A stretch of 64,000 nt of DNA from Desulfovibrio sp. UIB00. Lineage in GTDB: Bacteria > Desulfobacterota > Desulfovibrionia > Desulfovibrionales > Desulfovibrionaceae. Made by a program: the position numbers and the translations under genes. The notes under the pieces are model-generated. The model was not told the DNA's origin. It saw only the letters and a list, made by a program, of their open reading frames with translations, and ran no database searches. Location of the stretch: assembly GCF_022508225.1 (NCBI RefSeq), contig NZ_JAETXJ010000003.1, positions 119,556 through 183,555 on the forward strand. Direction: 5' to 3'. Each line of letters opens with the position of its first letter. Position 1 is the stretch's first letter. Shown piece after piece: positions 52,712 to 60,914 of this stretch.

Positions 52712-52788
52712 GGCAAGGTAGCTCAGTTGGTCAGAGCATGCGGTTCATACCCGCAGTGTCGGGGGTTCAAATCCCTCCCTTGCTACCA
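52712..52788 (+). tRNA. tRNA-Met (CAT), elongator type
   Basis: A 77-nt cloverleaf with encoded CCA: acceptor GGCAAGG / CCTTGCT (G1-U72 wobble), D-arm GCTC / GAGC, anticodon stem TGCGG / CCGCA around loop TTCATAC, variable loop, T-arm GGGGG / CCCTC-type with TTCAAAT. The anticodon is CAT. The initiator features (C1-A72 mismatch and three G-C pairs next to the anticodon loop) are absent, so it is elongator Met; tRNA-Ile2 with modified C34 cannot be fully excluded. Confidence 0.93.
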
Positions 52789-52796
52789 GAATTTCA

Positions 52797-52832
52797 AACC
52801 CGGAAGTCTTACGAGACTTCCGGGTTTTTTTG
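52797..52832 (+). terminator. Rho-independent terminator of the tRNA gene
   Basis: Perfect 13-bp stem AACCCGGAAGTCT / AGACTTCCGGGTT with TACG loop, then a T-run, eight bases after the tRNA CCA. Confidence 0.9.
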
Positions 52833-52837
52833 TTTTT

Positions 52838-52872
52838 AGGCGCACACTGCTGTTGAGCAGCAGTGTGCGCCT
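52838..52872. repeat. Perfect 15-bp inverted repeat after the tRNA terminator
   Basis: AGGCGCACACTGCTG (52838-52852) and CAGCAGTGTGCGCCT (52858-52872) with a 5-nt loop TTGAG. No T-run on either strand, so it is not a typical terminator. It sits at the point where base composition falls. Possible remnant of a mobile element end or a recombination site. Confidence 0.55.
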
Positions 52873-52917
52873 AAGGCAACTCCCCATACTTTTTTTTCAC
52901 TACCGCGACATGATGCT

Positions 52918-52945
52918 TTCAAAATTTTTGTAATGGTGTTATTCT
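52918..52945 (+). promoter_or_regulatory. Candidate promoter for the Rid-family gene
   Basis: TTCAAA (52918-52923), 16-bp spacer, TATTCT (52940-52945), about 95 bases upstream of the ATG, in AT-rich sequence. Confidence 0.4.
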
Positions 52946-53039
52946 AAAAGTCCTGCACCACACTCCGTCAGATCAACAATTTGCCGTCTTTCCGCCTATA
53001 AAAATGAAAAGCAGCACCATTTAAAACAAAGAGAACACC

Positions 53040-53441
53040 ATGAAGGCCATTATAAGAAAAACACCAAAGAGCATGTATCAGCCTGTTGGAAACTATTCAC
53101 ATACAACCATCATACCCGCTGGTATGGACACCTATGTGTTTTCAGGGCAAATCGGCATTGGGGACGACGGAACTTTCCCTCCGGATTTTAACAATGAAGT
53201 GCAGCAACTTTTCAAGAATATTAGAGCATTGCTCGATACGGAAGGGCTGACCGGAGCAGATATTACCAAGGTTAATATTTGGTCCGTGAAAGAAATCAAC
53301 TGGGACTATTTCGACAGCAAGTGGGATAAGCTTTTTGGCGGCAATTACCCATCAATGACGATTGCGTATGTATCGGCATTGGGTCTGCCGGAAATCAGCA
53401 TAGAAATTGATATCTGGGCTGCAAAGCGGCCTCAGGGCTAA
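53040..53441 (+). CDS. Rid-family protein (YjgF/YER057c/UK114)
   Basis: 133 residues with the compact chorismate-mutase-like fold of the family: P-V-G-N-Y-S-H, V-F-S-G-Q-I-G, Q-Q-L-F-K-N-I-R-A-L-L, G-A-D-I-T-K-V-N-I-W and a final I-S-I-E-I-D-I-W-A-A-K. RidA enzymes that deaminate 2-aminoacrylate use an Arg before the V-E-V strand; here L-P-E-I-S-I-E-I-D has no Arg, so enamine deaminase activity is doubtful. The gene is visibly richer in A/T than its neighbours and lies in the low-GC stretch after the tRNA. AAAGAGA precedes the ATG. Confidence 0.85.
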   Translation: MKAIIRKTPKSMYQPVGNYSHTTIIPAGMDTYVFSGQIGIGDDGTFPPDFNNEVQQLFKNIRALLDTEGLTGADITKVNIWSVKEINWDYFDSKWDKLFGGNYPSMTIAYVSALGLPEISIEIDIWAAKRPQG

Positions 53442-53582
53442 GTGCAGCAGAGTGCTCTTCATGAGCAGAAGGGCGCCCTAACCGCATGGATAGCTGGCAT
53501 ATTGCTCTGGCAGGGGAATTGATAACCTGCACCATACATGGTAATTTATTGAAAGTTCTTCATTGGCTACCTTGGGGGCATT

Positions 53583-53783
53583 ATGAAAGAAAAAACCGTC
53601 TACCGCTGCAAGCGCTGTGGCGACGTTTTTTATTGCCCGACTGGCATGCTGGACAAAGCCTTCTTCAATTTTCGGCTCTTTTTCAAGTTATTGTCCTGCC
53701 CACGATGTGGGAGTACGCTCATACATGAAGAAGAATACGTAGCTGAAAAAAGGAAACAGGACGACTCTGCAACAGACAAATAG
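53583..53783 (+). CDS. Small zinc-ribbon protein
   Basis: 66 residues: Y-R-C-K-R-C-G-D-V-F-Y-C near the N-terminus and S-C-P-R-C-G-S-T-L at about 38-46, so two CxxC knuckles are 30 residues apart, with a hydrophobic middle (FFNFRLFFKLL) and a Lys/Glu-rich tail. GGGGG lies six bases before the ATG. Function unknown; likely metal-binding. Like the preceding Rid gene, it has lower GC than the surroundings. The 141 bp between the two genes hold no convincing gene. Confidence 0.7.
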   Translation: MKEKTVYRCKRCGDVFYCPTGMLDKAFFNFRLFFKLLSCPRCGSTLIHEEEYVAEKRKQDDSATDK

Positions 53784-53909
53784 CCTGATTTGGTAATGTA
53801 CAGGCAGCAAAGCTGAATCGTATTATAACCAACATATACGGCGTTTATGCCTTGTGGTGTGCACGAGCGCACAGGGCATAGACGCCTTGCCTTTTACTCC
53901 GGTGCCTTC

Positions 53910-54911
53910 ATGCAGTTTATACATTTGCCCCACAACGCCAAGCCCGAGCAATACGCAACATGGCACAGCGCAGCGCTGCACAGTGCTCAAGCCGACCCTT
54001 TCAGTTGCACGCCAGCATGGCAACTTGCTTTTCATGATGCCTTTGGCCCCAAACGGCGTTTGCTGTTTGCAGAAGCTGACGGAAGCGTTATTGCCCTTGC
54101 GGAAGGCCTTGTTTCGGAAGAAGAAATATATATCACACCTCTTGAGCCCTCTTGGTTCTTTGGCTGCCCGCTGCTGGGCAGCAATGCCCCGCAGCTTTTT
54201 GCCGAGGCCATGCACTTTTTTTCCAAGACCTATGCCCCCCAATTTCCCAAGGTTCTTGTGGGAGGCCTTGGCCCTGGCCTGGATTATGTGCAGAACATGC
54301 TCAACAAAACGCGCATGCCCCTCCAGGCGCACCTTGTAAAAGCGGGTATTCAAGGATCGGCTTCGCTTGCTGGCGGGCTGGACGGCTATCTTTCGCGCCG
54401 CTCGGCCAATCTGCGCCGCAATCTTAAGCGTTCGGCAACTAAGGCGCACGAGCTGGGCATCTATTATGAACGCGTGCTGCCTTCAACGGAAGATGAAGCA
54501 AAGGCGACTTTCTCCCGCATGATCGCCGTTGAACGCACAAGCTGGAAAGGGATTGATCACTGCGGCATGGCGGAGCCGGGCATATGCGATTTTTACGCAT
54601 ATCTGCTCCAGCGGCTCGCGCCAGAGAAAGGCGCACGCGTCATTTTTGCCCGTCGTGAAAATACGGATGTAGGCTTTATTTTTGGCGGCCTGGCCGGGGA
54701 TATCTATCGTGGGCAGCAGTTCAGCTATGCGCAGGATTGCCATGAGCTTTCACTGGGCAACCTTATGCAGATTGAAAAAATCCGCTGGCTCAGCGAGGAA
54801 GGTGTTCAACGCTACGACATGGGGCCGCTCGATGGCCCCAAGATGCAGTATAAAACGCACTGGACAGAAACGGCCTTTCCCATCAGGACATGGCTCATAG
54901 AAAAGGCCTGA
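53910..54911 (+). CDS. GNAT-fold acyltransferase-like protein (COG3146 / BioF2-like)
   Basis: 333 residues from ATG 53910 (MQFIHLPHNAKPEQYATWHS); an upstream ATG at 53847 would add 21 residues, and neither has a clear ribosome site. The pattern of the CelD/BioF2/FemAB-like acetyltransferase group is seen: SRRSANLRRNLKRSATKA, a long helix, V-I-F-A-R-R-E-N-T-D-V-G-F-I-F-G-G, G-Q-Q-F-S-Y and Y-D-M-G-P-L-D-G-P-K-M-Q-Y-K. Substrate unknown; the group often modifies cell-wall or lipid precursors. It converges with the methyltransferase gene. Confidence 0.75.
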   Translation: MQFIHLPHNAKPEQYATWHSAALHSAQADPFSCTPAWQLAFHDAFGPKRRLLFAEADGSVIALAEGLVSEEEIYITPLEPSWFFGCPLLGSNAPQLFAEAMHFFSKTYAPQFPKVLVGGLGPGLDYVQNMLNKTRMPLQAHLVKAGIQGSASLAGGLDGYLSRRSANLRRNLKRSATKAHELGIYYERVLPSTEDEAKATFSRMIAVERTSWKGIDHCGMAEPGICDFYAYLLQRLAPEKGARVIFARRENTDVGFIFGGLAGDIYRGQQFSYAQDCHELSLGNLMQIEKIRWLSEEGVQRYDMGPLDGPKMQYKTHWTETAFPIRTWLIEKA

Positions 54912-54958
54912 ACATCGCCAAAAGGGCAGGGGGCAACAGGCCCGCAGCTTTCATGTCC

Positions 54959-55786
54959 TCATAGGTTGGCGTTCCAGAAAAGCACGCCCACCCGCGAGCT
55001 GCCAGTTTCGTGCACCATGCCGTTCTTGCTTATGGCGCACAGCTTGTCTGCCAGGGCGATCTCTTGCTCCTCTGTGAGCTGGCCTCTGCTGTTAAAATGC
55101 CGCGTGTACATCACAATGGCTTCTTCCAGCGGGCATTCAGAATCCCACGTGCGCTCAATATATTCCACTTCGGGATAATAGCCCTGCAACCACAGAATAT
55201 TGAAGGCGCTATACAGCCCCCGGCGGGTATAGTCATCGTGATTTTCGGCGCCAACAACAGGCGCAAGTTCCCTGCGCACAGAATTGTCGCCCGTAACCTG
55301 CGTGATAAGGCAGCAGTAGCCCCGCGAGGCCTCTGTCATTTTTTCAAGGGTAGCACGGTCATATACGGCAGGCGTGCGCGAGGCGAAAACAAGCTGAAAC
55401 CTTTTTTGCCAGCCAAGCTGTTTCAGATCCACAGTATCCCAATCAAGCACACGAAAACAGGCGTTTTCCGTTCCCGCACGCTGCGCATTTTCATTTGCGT
55501 ATTCGATCATGCCGGGCGCGATATCAAACCCCTCAACCGTGCCAGCCATCTCCGCAAAAATCAGGGCATGCCTGCCCGGCCCGCAGCCGATGTCCAGCAC
55601 TGCATCAGCCTTGCCAACCTTGGCGCGCGCCGCAACCTTTGCAGCTAAATTACGGCGGTACGCACTGGAATCTGCCTCGGCAGAATGGGTATTGAACGAC
55701 TGGGCACGGCGGTTCCAGAACTCCGCCAGATCTGACCGATCCGGCTGCCTGTCTGCCCAGAATGCTTCAAATTCTTTTATTTCCAT
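54959..55786 (-). CDS. SAM-dependent methyltransferase
   Basis: 275 residues from ATG 55786 with AAAGG eight bases upstream (a TTG two codons earlier is less likely). Class I methyltransferase: motif I V-L-D-I-G-C-G-P-G-R-H near residue 70, acidic residue in G-F-D-I-A-P-G-M-I-E-Y after strand 2, and an F-Q-L-V-F-A-S-R motif IV. The N-terminus (FWNRRAQSFNTHSAEADSSA) is typical of small-molecule methyltransferases. Substrate unknown. Confidence 0.85.
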   Translation of the reverse strand: MEIKEFEAFWADRQPDRSDLAEFWNRRAQSFNTHSAEADSSAYRRNLAAKVAARAKVGKADAVLDIGCGPGRHALIFAEMAGTVEGFDIAPGMIEYANENAQRAGTENACFRVLDWDTVDLKQLGWQKRFQLVFASRTPAVYDRATLEKMTEASRGYCCLITQVTGDNSVRRELAPVVGAENHDDYTRRGLYSAFNILWLQGYYPEVEYIERTWDSECPLEEAIVMYTRHFNSRGQLTEEQEIALADKLCAISKNGMVHETGSSRVGVLFWNANL

Positions 55787-55870
55787 GTTCAAAACCTTTG
55801 TTTGCGCGCAATGCTGCGCCGTATTCCAGCAATGTTTTGCAAGGTTACAAGGAGACGAGGTGGGAATAAA

Positions 55871-55901
55871 GAAAAATCAGCCCGACATATTTGCGGGCTG
55901 A
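55871..55901 (-). terminator. Rho-independent terminator in the gap before the methyltransferase gene
   Basis: On the minus strand an 8-bp stem (55877-55884 with 55894-55901) with a 9-nt loop, followed by TTTTTC. It lies about 95 bp past the DctA stop and should end dctA transcription before the methyltransferase gene. Confidence 0.75.
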
Positions 55902-55953
55902 CAGGCATTCGATGAGTGGGTTTTGAAAATCTGTGGAGCAGGGGGATCTGCCC

Positions 55954-55978
55954 CTGCCCGGTCAATATTACCGGGCAG
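55954..55978. repeat. Hairpin just after the DctA stop
   Basis: A 9-bp stem CTGCCCGGT / ACCGGGCAG with a 7-nt AT-rich loop, 17 bases from the dctA stop, without a T-run on the minus strand. Probably an mRNA-stabilising or attenuating hairpin upstream of the true terminator. Confidence 0.5.
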
Positions 55979-55994
55979 AGGCTGTCTATGAAGG

Positions 55995-57281
55995 CTAAAC
56001 AGTGGGGACGGGCTGGCCGACTACTTTTTTGCGGTCAAGCTCTTCATGCAGCTTTTCCACATCCAGATTGCCGGTAACCCTTGAAACAAAGATGGTCGCA
56101 ACGCCATTGCCCACAAGGTTGGTGAGCGCGCGGGCTTCAGACATAAAGCGGTCGATGCCGAAGATAACGGCAATGCTCTCGGGCGGGATGCTGCCAACAG
56201 AACTCAGCGTTCCGGCCAGCACAATAAAACCGCCGCCGGTAACTGCAGCCGCCCCCTTGGACGAAATAAGCAGAATACCCAGGAGCACAAGCTGATCGCC
56301 CAGCGGCATGGGTGTATTGGTGGCCTGGGCAAGAAATATTGCCGCCATTGTGAGGTAAATGGCTGTTCCATCAAGGTTAAAGGAATAGCCAGCGGGAATC
56401 ACAAGATCAACAACACTTTTGTTGCAGCCAACTTTTTCCATTTTGCGCAGCATGTTTGGCAGCACAGATTCGGAAGAAGAGGTGCCAAGCACGATAAACA
56501 GTTCTTCACGAATATAGCGCACAAACTTGAAAATGCTGAATCCGCAGCTGAAGGAGATGGTCCCCAGAATGAACACGACAAAAAGAATGCTTGTAACATA
56601 GAAGCACACAATGAGCTCGCCAAGAACAAGCACAGAGCCAATACCCTCTTTGCCAATGGTAAAAGCCATTGCGCCAAATGCGCCGATGGGGGCCACGTGC
56701 ATGATGATACCGATAACCTTGAACAGCACTTCAGAAAGGCTCTTGATGAGGTCAAAGCACAGCTTGCCCTTTTCGCCGCTATAATTGAGGGCAAAGGCAA
56801 ACAGCATGGCCACCAGCAGCACCTGGAGGATTTCGCCGCTGGTAAAGGCAGAAACAAAGGTGTTGGGAATAATATTGAGGAAAAAGTTGACGATGTTGTT
56901 GTCTTTTGCCTTGCCAGCATACTGGGCGGCAATGTTCTTGTCCGCAGCGTTGAAGGTGCTTACGTCAACGTTCATGCCAACACCGGGCTGGGCCAGATTG
57001 ACCACCACAAGGCCAATGGCAAGGGCCGTAAGCGTGATGACGGTAAAATAGACAAGCGCTATTCCGCCAGTTTTGCCCACAGCCTTGATATCTTTCATGC
57101 CGGCTATGCCGGTAACAACGGTTGAAAAGATCAAGGGCGCGATGATCATTTTAATGAGGTTGATGAAGCCCTTGCCCAAAGGCTGCATCTTGACGGCCAG
57201 TTCAGGATAAAAGTGACCCAAAAGAATGCCAATGAATATGGCAATGAGAACCTGCACATACAAAATTTTCAAATATTTCAT
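55995..57281 (-). CDS. dctA: Dicarboxylate/amino acid:cation symporter, DctA type
   Basis: 428 residues. About ten hydrophobic segments and the diagnostic stretches of the family: [17 protein letters not shown], the serine-rich [22 protein letters not shown] and a final [15 protein letters not shown]. It imports C4-dicarboxylates such as fumarate, malate or succinate with Na+ or H+. AGGA is eight bases before the ATG. The ~670 bp upstream is AT-rich and holds operator-like palindromes, suggesting regulated expression. Confidence 0.92.
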   Translation of the reverse strand: MKYLKILYVQVLIAIFIGILLGHFYPELAVKMQPLGKGFINLIKMIIAPLIFSTVVTGIAGMKDIKAVGKTGGIALVYFTVITLTALAIGLVVVNLAQPGVGMNVDVSTFNAADKNIAAQYAGKAKDNNIVNFFLNIIPNTFVSAFTSGEILQVLLVAMLFAFALNYSGEKGKLCFDLIKSLSEVLFKVIGIIMHVAPIGAFGAMAFTIGKEGIGSVLVLGELIVCFYVTSILFVVFILGTISFSCGFSIFKFVRYIREELFIVLGTSSSESVLPNMLRKMEKVGCNKSVVDLVIPAGYSFNLDGTAIYLTMAAIFLAQATNTPMPLGDQLVLLGILLISSKGAAAVTGGGFIVLAGTLSSVGSIPPESIAVIFGIDRFMSEARALTNLVGNGVATIFVSRVTGNLDVEKLHEELDRKKVVGQPVPTV

Positions 57282-57340
57282 GGCGGGAATCCTGGCTTAT
57301 GGCCTGATGTAAGTCTGGTTTCTCAGCTCCTGATACAGCA

Positions 57341-57371
57341 ATAATATGTTATCAACCCAGTTTTTATTCAA
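57341..57371 (-). promoter_or_regulatory. Weak candidate promoter for dctA
   Basis: On the minus strand TTGAAT (57366-57371), a 19-bp spacer (long) and TATTAT (57341-57346), 60 bases upstream of the ATG. Confidence 0.3.
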
Positions 57372-57552
57372 TATCACTAGGGCGGCAACATTTTTCCATA
57401 TAGATATAAAATTGAATTATTCATTTTTGAAACAGAAAAAAAATCATTTTTATTTTTTTCAACTACTAAATAAGAAATACTAAAATCATATATTAAATGG
57501 ATGCTCAGCGTATTCAATATTTCCATACACAATCTCGCTTCATATGCAAAAC

Positions 57553-57562
57553 TGTTTGATCA
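57553..57562. promoter_or_regulatory. First copy of TGTTTGATCA element
   Basis: TGTTTGATCA in AT-rich sequence, about 270 bp upstream of dctA. Identical to the left ten bases of the palindrome at 57677-57690. Confidence 0.35.
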
Positions 57563-57676
57563 TTCCAACAACACTTCGATGAACTATACACAGGTAAAAG
57601 GTGTCTACAATTAACACTGCACACAATAAAAATGCAATCAAAATATTTTTTTAACTAGTTGCATAACAAAAGTTAT

Positions 57677-57690
57677 TGTTTGATCAAACA
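57677..57690. promoter_or_regulatory. 14-bp perfect palindrome TGTTTGATCAAACA
   Basis: Perfect dyad, the second occurrence of the TGTTTGATCA element. It resembles FNR/CRP-type half sites (TTGAT, ATCAA) without their spacer. Candidate operator for dctA (about 400 bp away) or for the S1-domain gene. Confidence 0.45.
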
Positions 57691-57875
57691 GTACAGTTTT
57701 AATTATTAGTACACGTAAATAAGTATCATTTTCCTCCATTATTATTTCTCGGCCTGTCCTGAATTTTTATTTTTGCTTGCCACTTGAGAGGGCAGCATGC
57801 TTAAAAAATATCCACCTGTATAAATTTGATTCAGCCCCAACCAAAGGCCCGGAAAAATCAGGACTAAAAAGACAA

Positions 57876-57904
57876 TTGTTTTCCTTGTGCGGATGGCGTA
57901 ATAT
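57876..57904 (+). promoter_or_regulatory. Sigma-70-type promoter for the S1-domain gene
   Basis: TTGTTT (57876-57881), a 17-bp spacer and TAATAT (57899-57904), 45 bases upstream of the ATG. Confidence 0.6.
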
Positions 57905-57949
57905 GGCGGACTTGAGCAATAAGCCCAGCTTGTAAGGAGCAGGAAAACT

Positions 57950-59419
57950 ATGACCGAGGATAAGTTCGCAACCTCCATGTCGGAGGAAGGCGCTGAGGAT
58001 TTTGCCGCCATGCTGGCGGCCCACGATACCGCTTCAAACCGCCTGCAGCCCGGCCAAAAAGTGACCGGGACTGTAATTGCCATTACTGGCGACAGCGTTT
58101 TTGTGGACGTGGGCATAAAGGTTGACGGCATCATTGACCGCAAAGACATTCTTGATGCCGAGGGCAATGAAAGCGTTAAGCCCGGCGACAGCCTCGAAGC
58201 GTGGGTTACTGGCGTTTCCTCGCAAGAGATTCGCCTTTCCCGCTCCATGAGCGGCAGCGGCGTTGCCGCGCTTGAAGAAGCCCGTGATGCGGCAGTGCCG
58301 GTTGACGGTCGCATAACCGCAGTGTGCAAGGGCGGCTACACGGTTGACGTGCTTGGCAAGCAGGCCTTCTGCCCAGGCAGCCAGCTTGGCGTTGCCACGT
58401 CTGAAGACGCCGCCGAGGTTGTGGGCCGCAGCATGCCGTTTCTGGTTATCCGCGTTGAAAATCGCGGTAGAAACGTTGTGGTTTCGCACCGCGCCATTGT
58501 TGAGCGCGAACGCGCCGAACAGCTCGACGCCCTGCTTGAAAGCCTCAAGCCCGGCGATATGGTTGAAGGCAAGATCACGCGTTTCGCCGCTTTTGGCGCG
58601 TTCATGGAGCTTGCTCCTTCTGTTGAAGGCATGATCCACCTTTCCGAACTTTCCTGGTCGCGCGTGGGGGCTCCTGACGAAGCCGTGTCGCTTGACGACA
58701 CAGTGCGGGCCAAGGTTATCTCCATCAGCAAGGACAGCAAAGGCCACGTGCGCATTTCGCTTTCGCGCAAGCAGGCCGAGGGCGATCCGTGGCAGGATGT
58801 GGCCACCAGGCTTGAACCCGGCACGGTTGTTTCCGGTAAGGTTGTACGCCTCGCGCCCTTTGGCGCGTTTGTGGAACTTCTGCCCGGCATTGAAGGCCTT
58901 GTGCATATTTCTGAACTGTCGTGGACAAAGCGCGTTGCCAAGGCCGAAGACGTGCTTGCGGCGGGCGAAGTCGTTTCGGTTAAAATCAAGGAAATCAACC
59001 TTGAAAACCGCCGTATTTCTTTGAGCCTGCGCGATGCGGAAGGCGACCCGTGGAAGGAAGCCGCCCAGCAGTTTGCCGTGGGTTCAACGGTGAGCGGCAC
59101 GGTTGAAAGCCGCACCCCCTATGGCCTCTTTATAACGCTGGCCCCCGGCATCACTGGTTTGCTGCCCGCTGGCGTCATCAAGAATTCCAAGCAGGGCAAG
59201 CAGTACAGCAAATTGGACAAGGGCGATGCCGTTACCCTTACTGTACAAAATTTGGACACCAGCGCCAGGCGCATCAGCCTTGCCCCTGAAGGTGAACAAG
59301 CTGCCGAACCCGCCGAAGACAAGGCGTGGAAGCAGCATGCATCCGCCGCAAGCTCCAACAGCGGGTCTGGAATGAACATCATGGCACAGGCTTTGCAAAA
59401 GGCTCTGAAAAATAAGTAA
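57950..59419 (+). CDS. RNA-binding protein with five S1 domains
   Basis: 489 residues. After an acidic N-terminus, five S1/OB repeats run from about 33 to 445 with starts like [24 protein letters not shown] and G-S-T-V-S-G-T-V; repeats 3 and 4 have F-G-A-F-M-E-L / F-G-A-F-V-E-L and G-M-I-H-L-S-E-L / G-L-V-H-I-S-E-L. It resembles ribosomal protein S1 but is shorter and the first two repeats are diverged. It is probably an S1 homologue or translation-associated RNA-binding protein. AAGGAG lies about nine bases before the ATG. degP follows after 14 bp. Confidence 0.85.
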   Translation: MTEDKFATSMSEEGAEDFAAMLAAHDTASNRLQPGQKVTGTVIAITGDSVFVDVGIKVDGIIDRKDILDAEGNESVKPGDSLEAWVTGVSSQEIRLSRSMSGSGVAALEEARDAAVPVDGRITAVCKGGYTVDVLGKQAFCPGSQLGVATSEDAAEVVGRSMPFLVIRVENRGRNVVVSHRAIVERERAEQLDALLESLKPGDMVEGKITRFAAFGAFMELAPSVEGMIHLSELSWSRVGAPDEAVSLDDTVRAKVISISKDSKGHVRISLSRKQAEGDPWQDVATRLEPGTVVSGKVVRLAPFGAFVELLPGIEGLVHISELSWTKRVAKAEDVLAAGEVVSVKIKEINLENRRISLSLRDAEGDPWKEAAQQFAVGSTVSGTVESRTPYGLFITLAPGITGLLPAGVIKNSKQGKQYSKLDKGDAVTLTVQNLDTSARRISLAPEGEQAAEPAEDKAWKQHASAASSNSGSGMNIMAQALQKALKNK

Positions 59420-59433
59420 CCAGGAGCTTTTCC

Positions 59434-60861
59434 ATGATGATAAAAAAATGTCTTGCAGCCATGCTTGCCGTGACCTTTCTTGCGGCATCGCAGCTTGCCC
59501 AGGCAGCCAATCTGCCCGACTTCAGCGAACTGGCGGCCAAAAGCGGCCCGGCAGTCGTAAACATCGGTACGGAACGGAAGGCCAGCGGTAACAGCCAGGA
59601 CGATCTCATGGGGGAAATGTTCCGCAATATGCCGCCAGGATTTGACAAATTCTTTGACCAGTTCGGCGGCAAGCGCGGTGGCAAGCGCCCCCAGATGAAA
59701 CAGAAGTCTCTGGGATCCGGCTTTATTGTCTCCGCTGACGGCTATATTGTTACCAACAATCATGTGGTTGCAGATGCGGATGTTATCCGTGTGACCCTTG
59801 ATCAGAGCAATGGCAAAAGCGAAGCCATCACGGCCAAGCTGGTTGGCGCGGATGAAGAAACCGACCTCGCCCTGCTGAAAATTGAAACCAAAAAGACCTT
59901 GCCTTTCCTTGTGTTCGGCAATTCGGACGAACTGCGGGTAGGTGAGTGGCTGCTGGCCATCGGCAATCCCTTTGGCCTCGACCACACGGTGACGGCAGGT
60001 ATTCTTTCGGCCAAAAACCGCAACATACACGCTGGCCCCTTTGACAACTTCCTGCAGACGGATGCCTCCATCAACCCCGGCAACAGCGGCGGCCCGCTAC
60101 TGAACATGGCCGGGCAGGTGATCGGCATCAACACGGCCATTATGGCAAGCGGGCAGGGCCTTGGCTTTGCCATCCCAAGCAACATGGCCGCCAAGATCAT
60201 CGACCAGATCAAGTCCGGCAAAAAAATTAGCCGTGGCTGGATTGGCGTTGGTATTCAGGATGTTGAAGAAAATACCGCCAAGGCGCTGGGCCTCAAGGAC
60301 GCCAAGGGCGCGCTTGTGGGCAGCGTTATGGAAGGCGAACCCGCTGCCAAGGCTGGCATGAAAGACGGCGACATCATTGTTTCCGTTGACGGCAAGGCCA
60401 TTGAAGACGCTGCGGCCCTGCTGCGCGTGATTGCCGACAAAACCCCCGGCAGCAAGGCTGCAATAACGGTGTGGCGCGATGGCAAAACCACTGACCTTAC
60501 TGTGACGCTTGGCGAGCGCAAAACATCGCAGACTGGCGATCAGAACGGCAAGGATCAGAAGCAGAAGGACGAAGGGTTGCTCGGCATTTCCGTCCGTCCT
60601 CTGACGGATGAAGAACGCCGCGAACTCAAGATTGAGAAAAACGAAGGGCTGGTCATCATTGACGTCAATCCTGACAAGCCCGCCGCCGAAGCTGATTTGC
60701 GCCCCGGCGACGTGATTCTCAAGGCCAACCTCAAACCCGTTCGCAGTGCTGCGGATCTGTCGAAAATCGTCAACGATGAGGGCGTCGCTCGAGGCGCAGT
60801 CATGTTGCAGATTTCACGGCGAGGCGATGTGTACTTCCGAACTGTAAGCCTGAGCAAGTAG
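59434..60861 (+). CDS. degP: Periplasmic serine protease Do (DegP/HtrA) with two PDZ domains
   Basis: 475 residues. Signal peptide (MMIKKCLAAMLAVTFLAASQ, cut after AQA). Trypsin-like domain with His110 in T-N-N-H-V-V, Asp144 in E-T-D-L-A-L-L and Ser218 in N-P-G-N-S-G-G-P-L. PDZ1 at about 275-370 (G-W-I-G-V-G-I-Q-D-V) and PDZ2 at about 390-475 (L-L-G-I-S-V-R-P-L) complete the DegP layout. It degrades or refolds misfolded envelope proteins. AGGAG lies seven bases before the ATG. It is cotranscribed with the S1-domain gene and followed by a terminator. Confidence 0.95.
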   Translation: MMIKKCLAAMLAVTFLAASQLAQAANLPDFSELAAKSGPAVVNIGTERKASGNSQDDLMGEMFRNMPPGFDKFFDQFGGKRGGKRPQMKQKSLGSGFIVSADGYIVTNNHVVADADVIRVTLDQSNGKSEAITAKLVGADEETDLALLKIETKKTLPFLVFGNSDELRVGEWLLAIGNPFGLDHTVTAGILSAKNRNIHAGPFDNFLQTDASINPGNSGGPLLNMAGQVIGINTAIMASGQGLGFAIPSNMAAKIIDQIKSGKKISRGWIGVGIQDVEENTAKALGLKDAKGALVGSVMEGEPAAKAGMKDGDIIVSVDGKAIEDAAALLRVIADKTPGSKAAITVWRDGKTTDLTVTLGERKTSQTGDQNGKDQKQKDEGLLGISVRPLTDEERRELKIEKNEGLVIIDVNPDKPAAEADLRPGDVILKANLKPVRSAADLSKIVNDEGVARGAVMLQISRRGDVYFRTVSLSK

Positions 60862-60877
60862 CAGGCACAAACTACAC

Positions 60878-60910
60878 GGGCTGCCTCTTAACCGGGGCAG
60901 CCCTTTTTTT
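60878..60910 (+). terminator. Rho-independent terminator of degP
   Basis: Stem GGGCTGCC / GGCAGCCC with a 10-nt loop, followed by TTTTTTT; it ends four bases before the next start codon. Confidence 0.9.
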
Positions 60911-60914
60911 ATCC

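Larger units (their letters stand above)
57282..57949. other. AT-rich divergent intergenic region, no gene seen
   Basis: The 668 bases between dctA and the S1-domain gene contain no convincing ORF. About 57340-57730 is clearly A/T-rich against a GC-rich background. It carries a candidate dctA promoter, two copies of a TGTTTGATCA element and, near the right end, a good promoter for the S1-domain gene. An unannotated small RNA is possible but nothing specific supports it. Confidence 0.6.

Noticed and set aside
52712..52788. Initiator tRNA-fMet
   Set aside because: It has a G1-U72 pair and no run of three G-C pairs below the anticodon loop, so initiator features are missing.
53486..53728. 80-codon plus-strand frame between the Rid and zinc-ribbon genes
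   Set aside because: It overlaps the better-supported zinc-ribbon frame, which has paired CxxC knuckles and a strong ribosome site.
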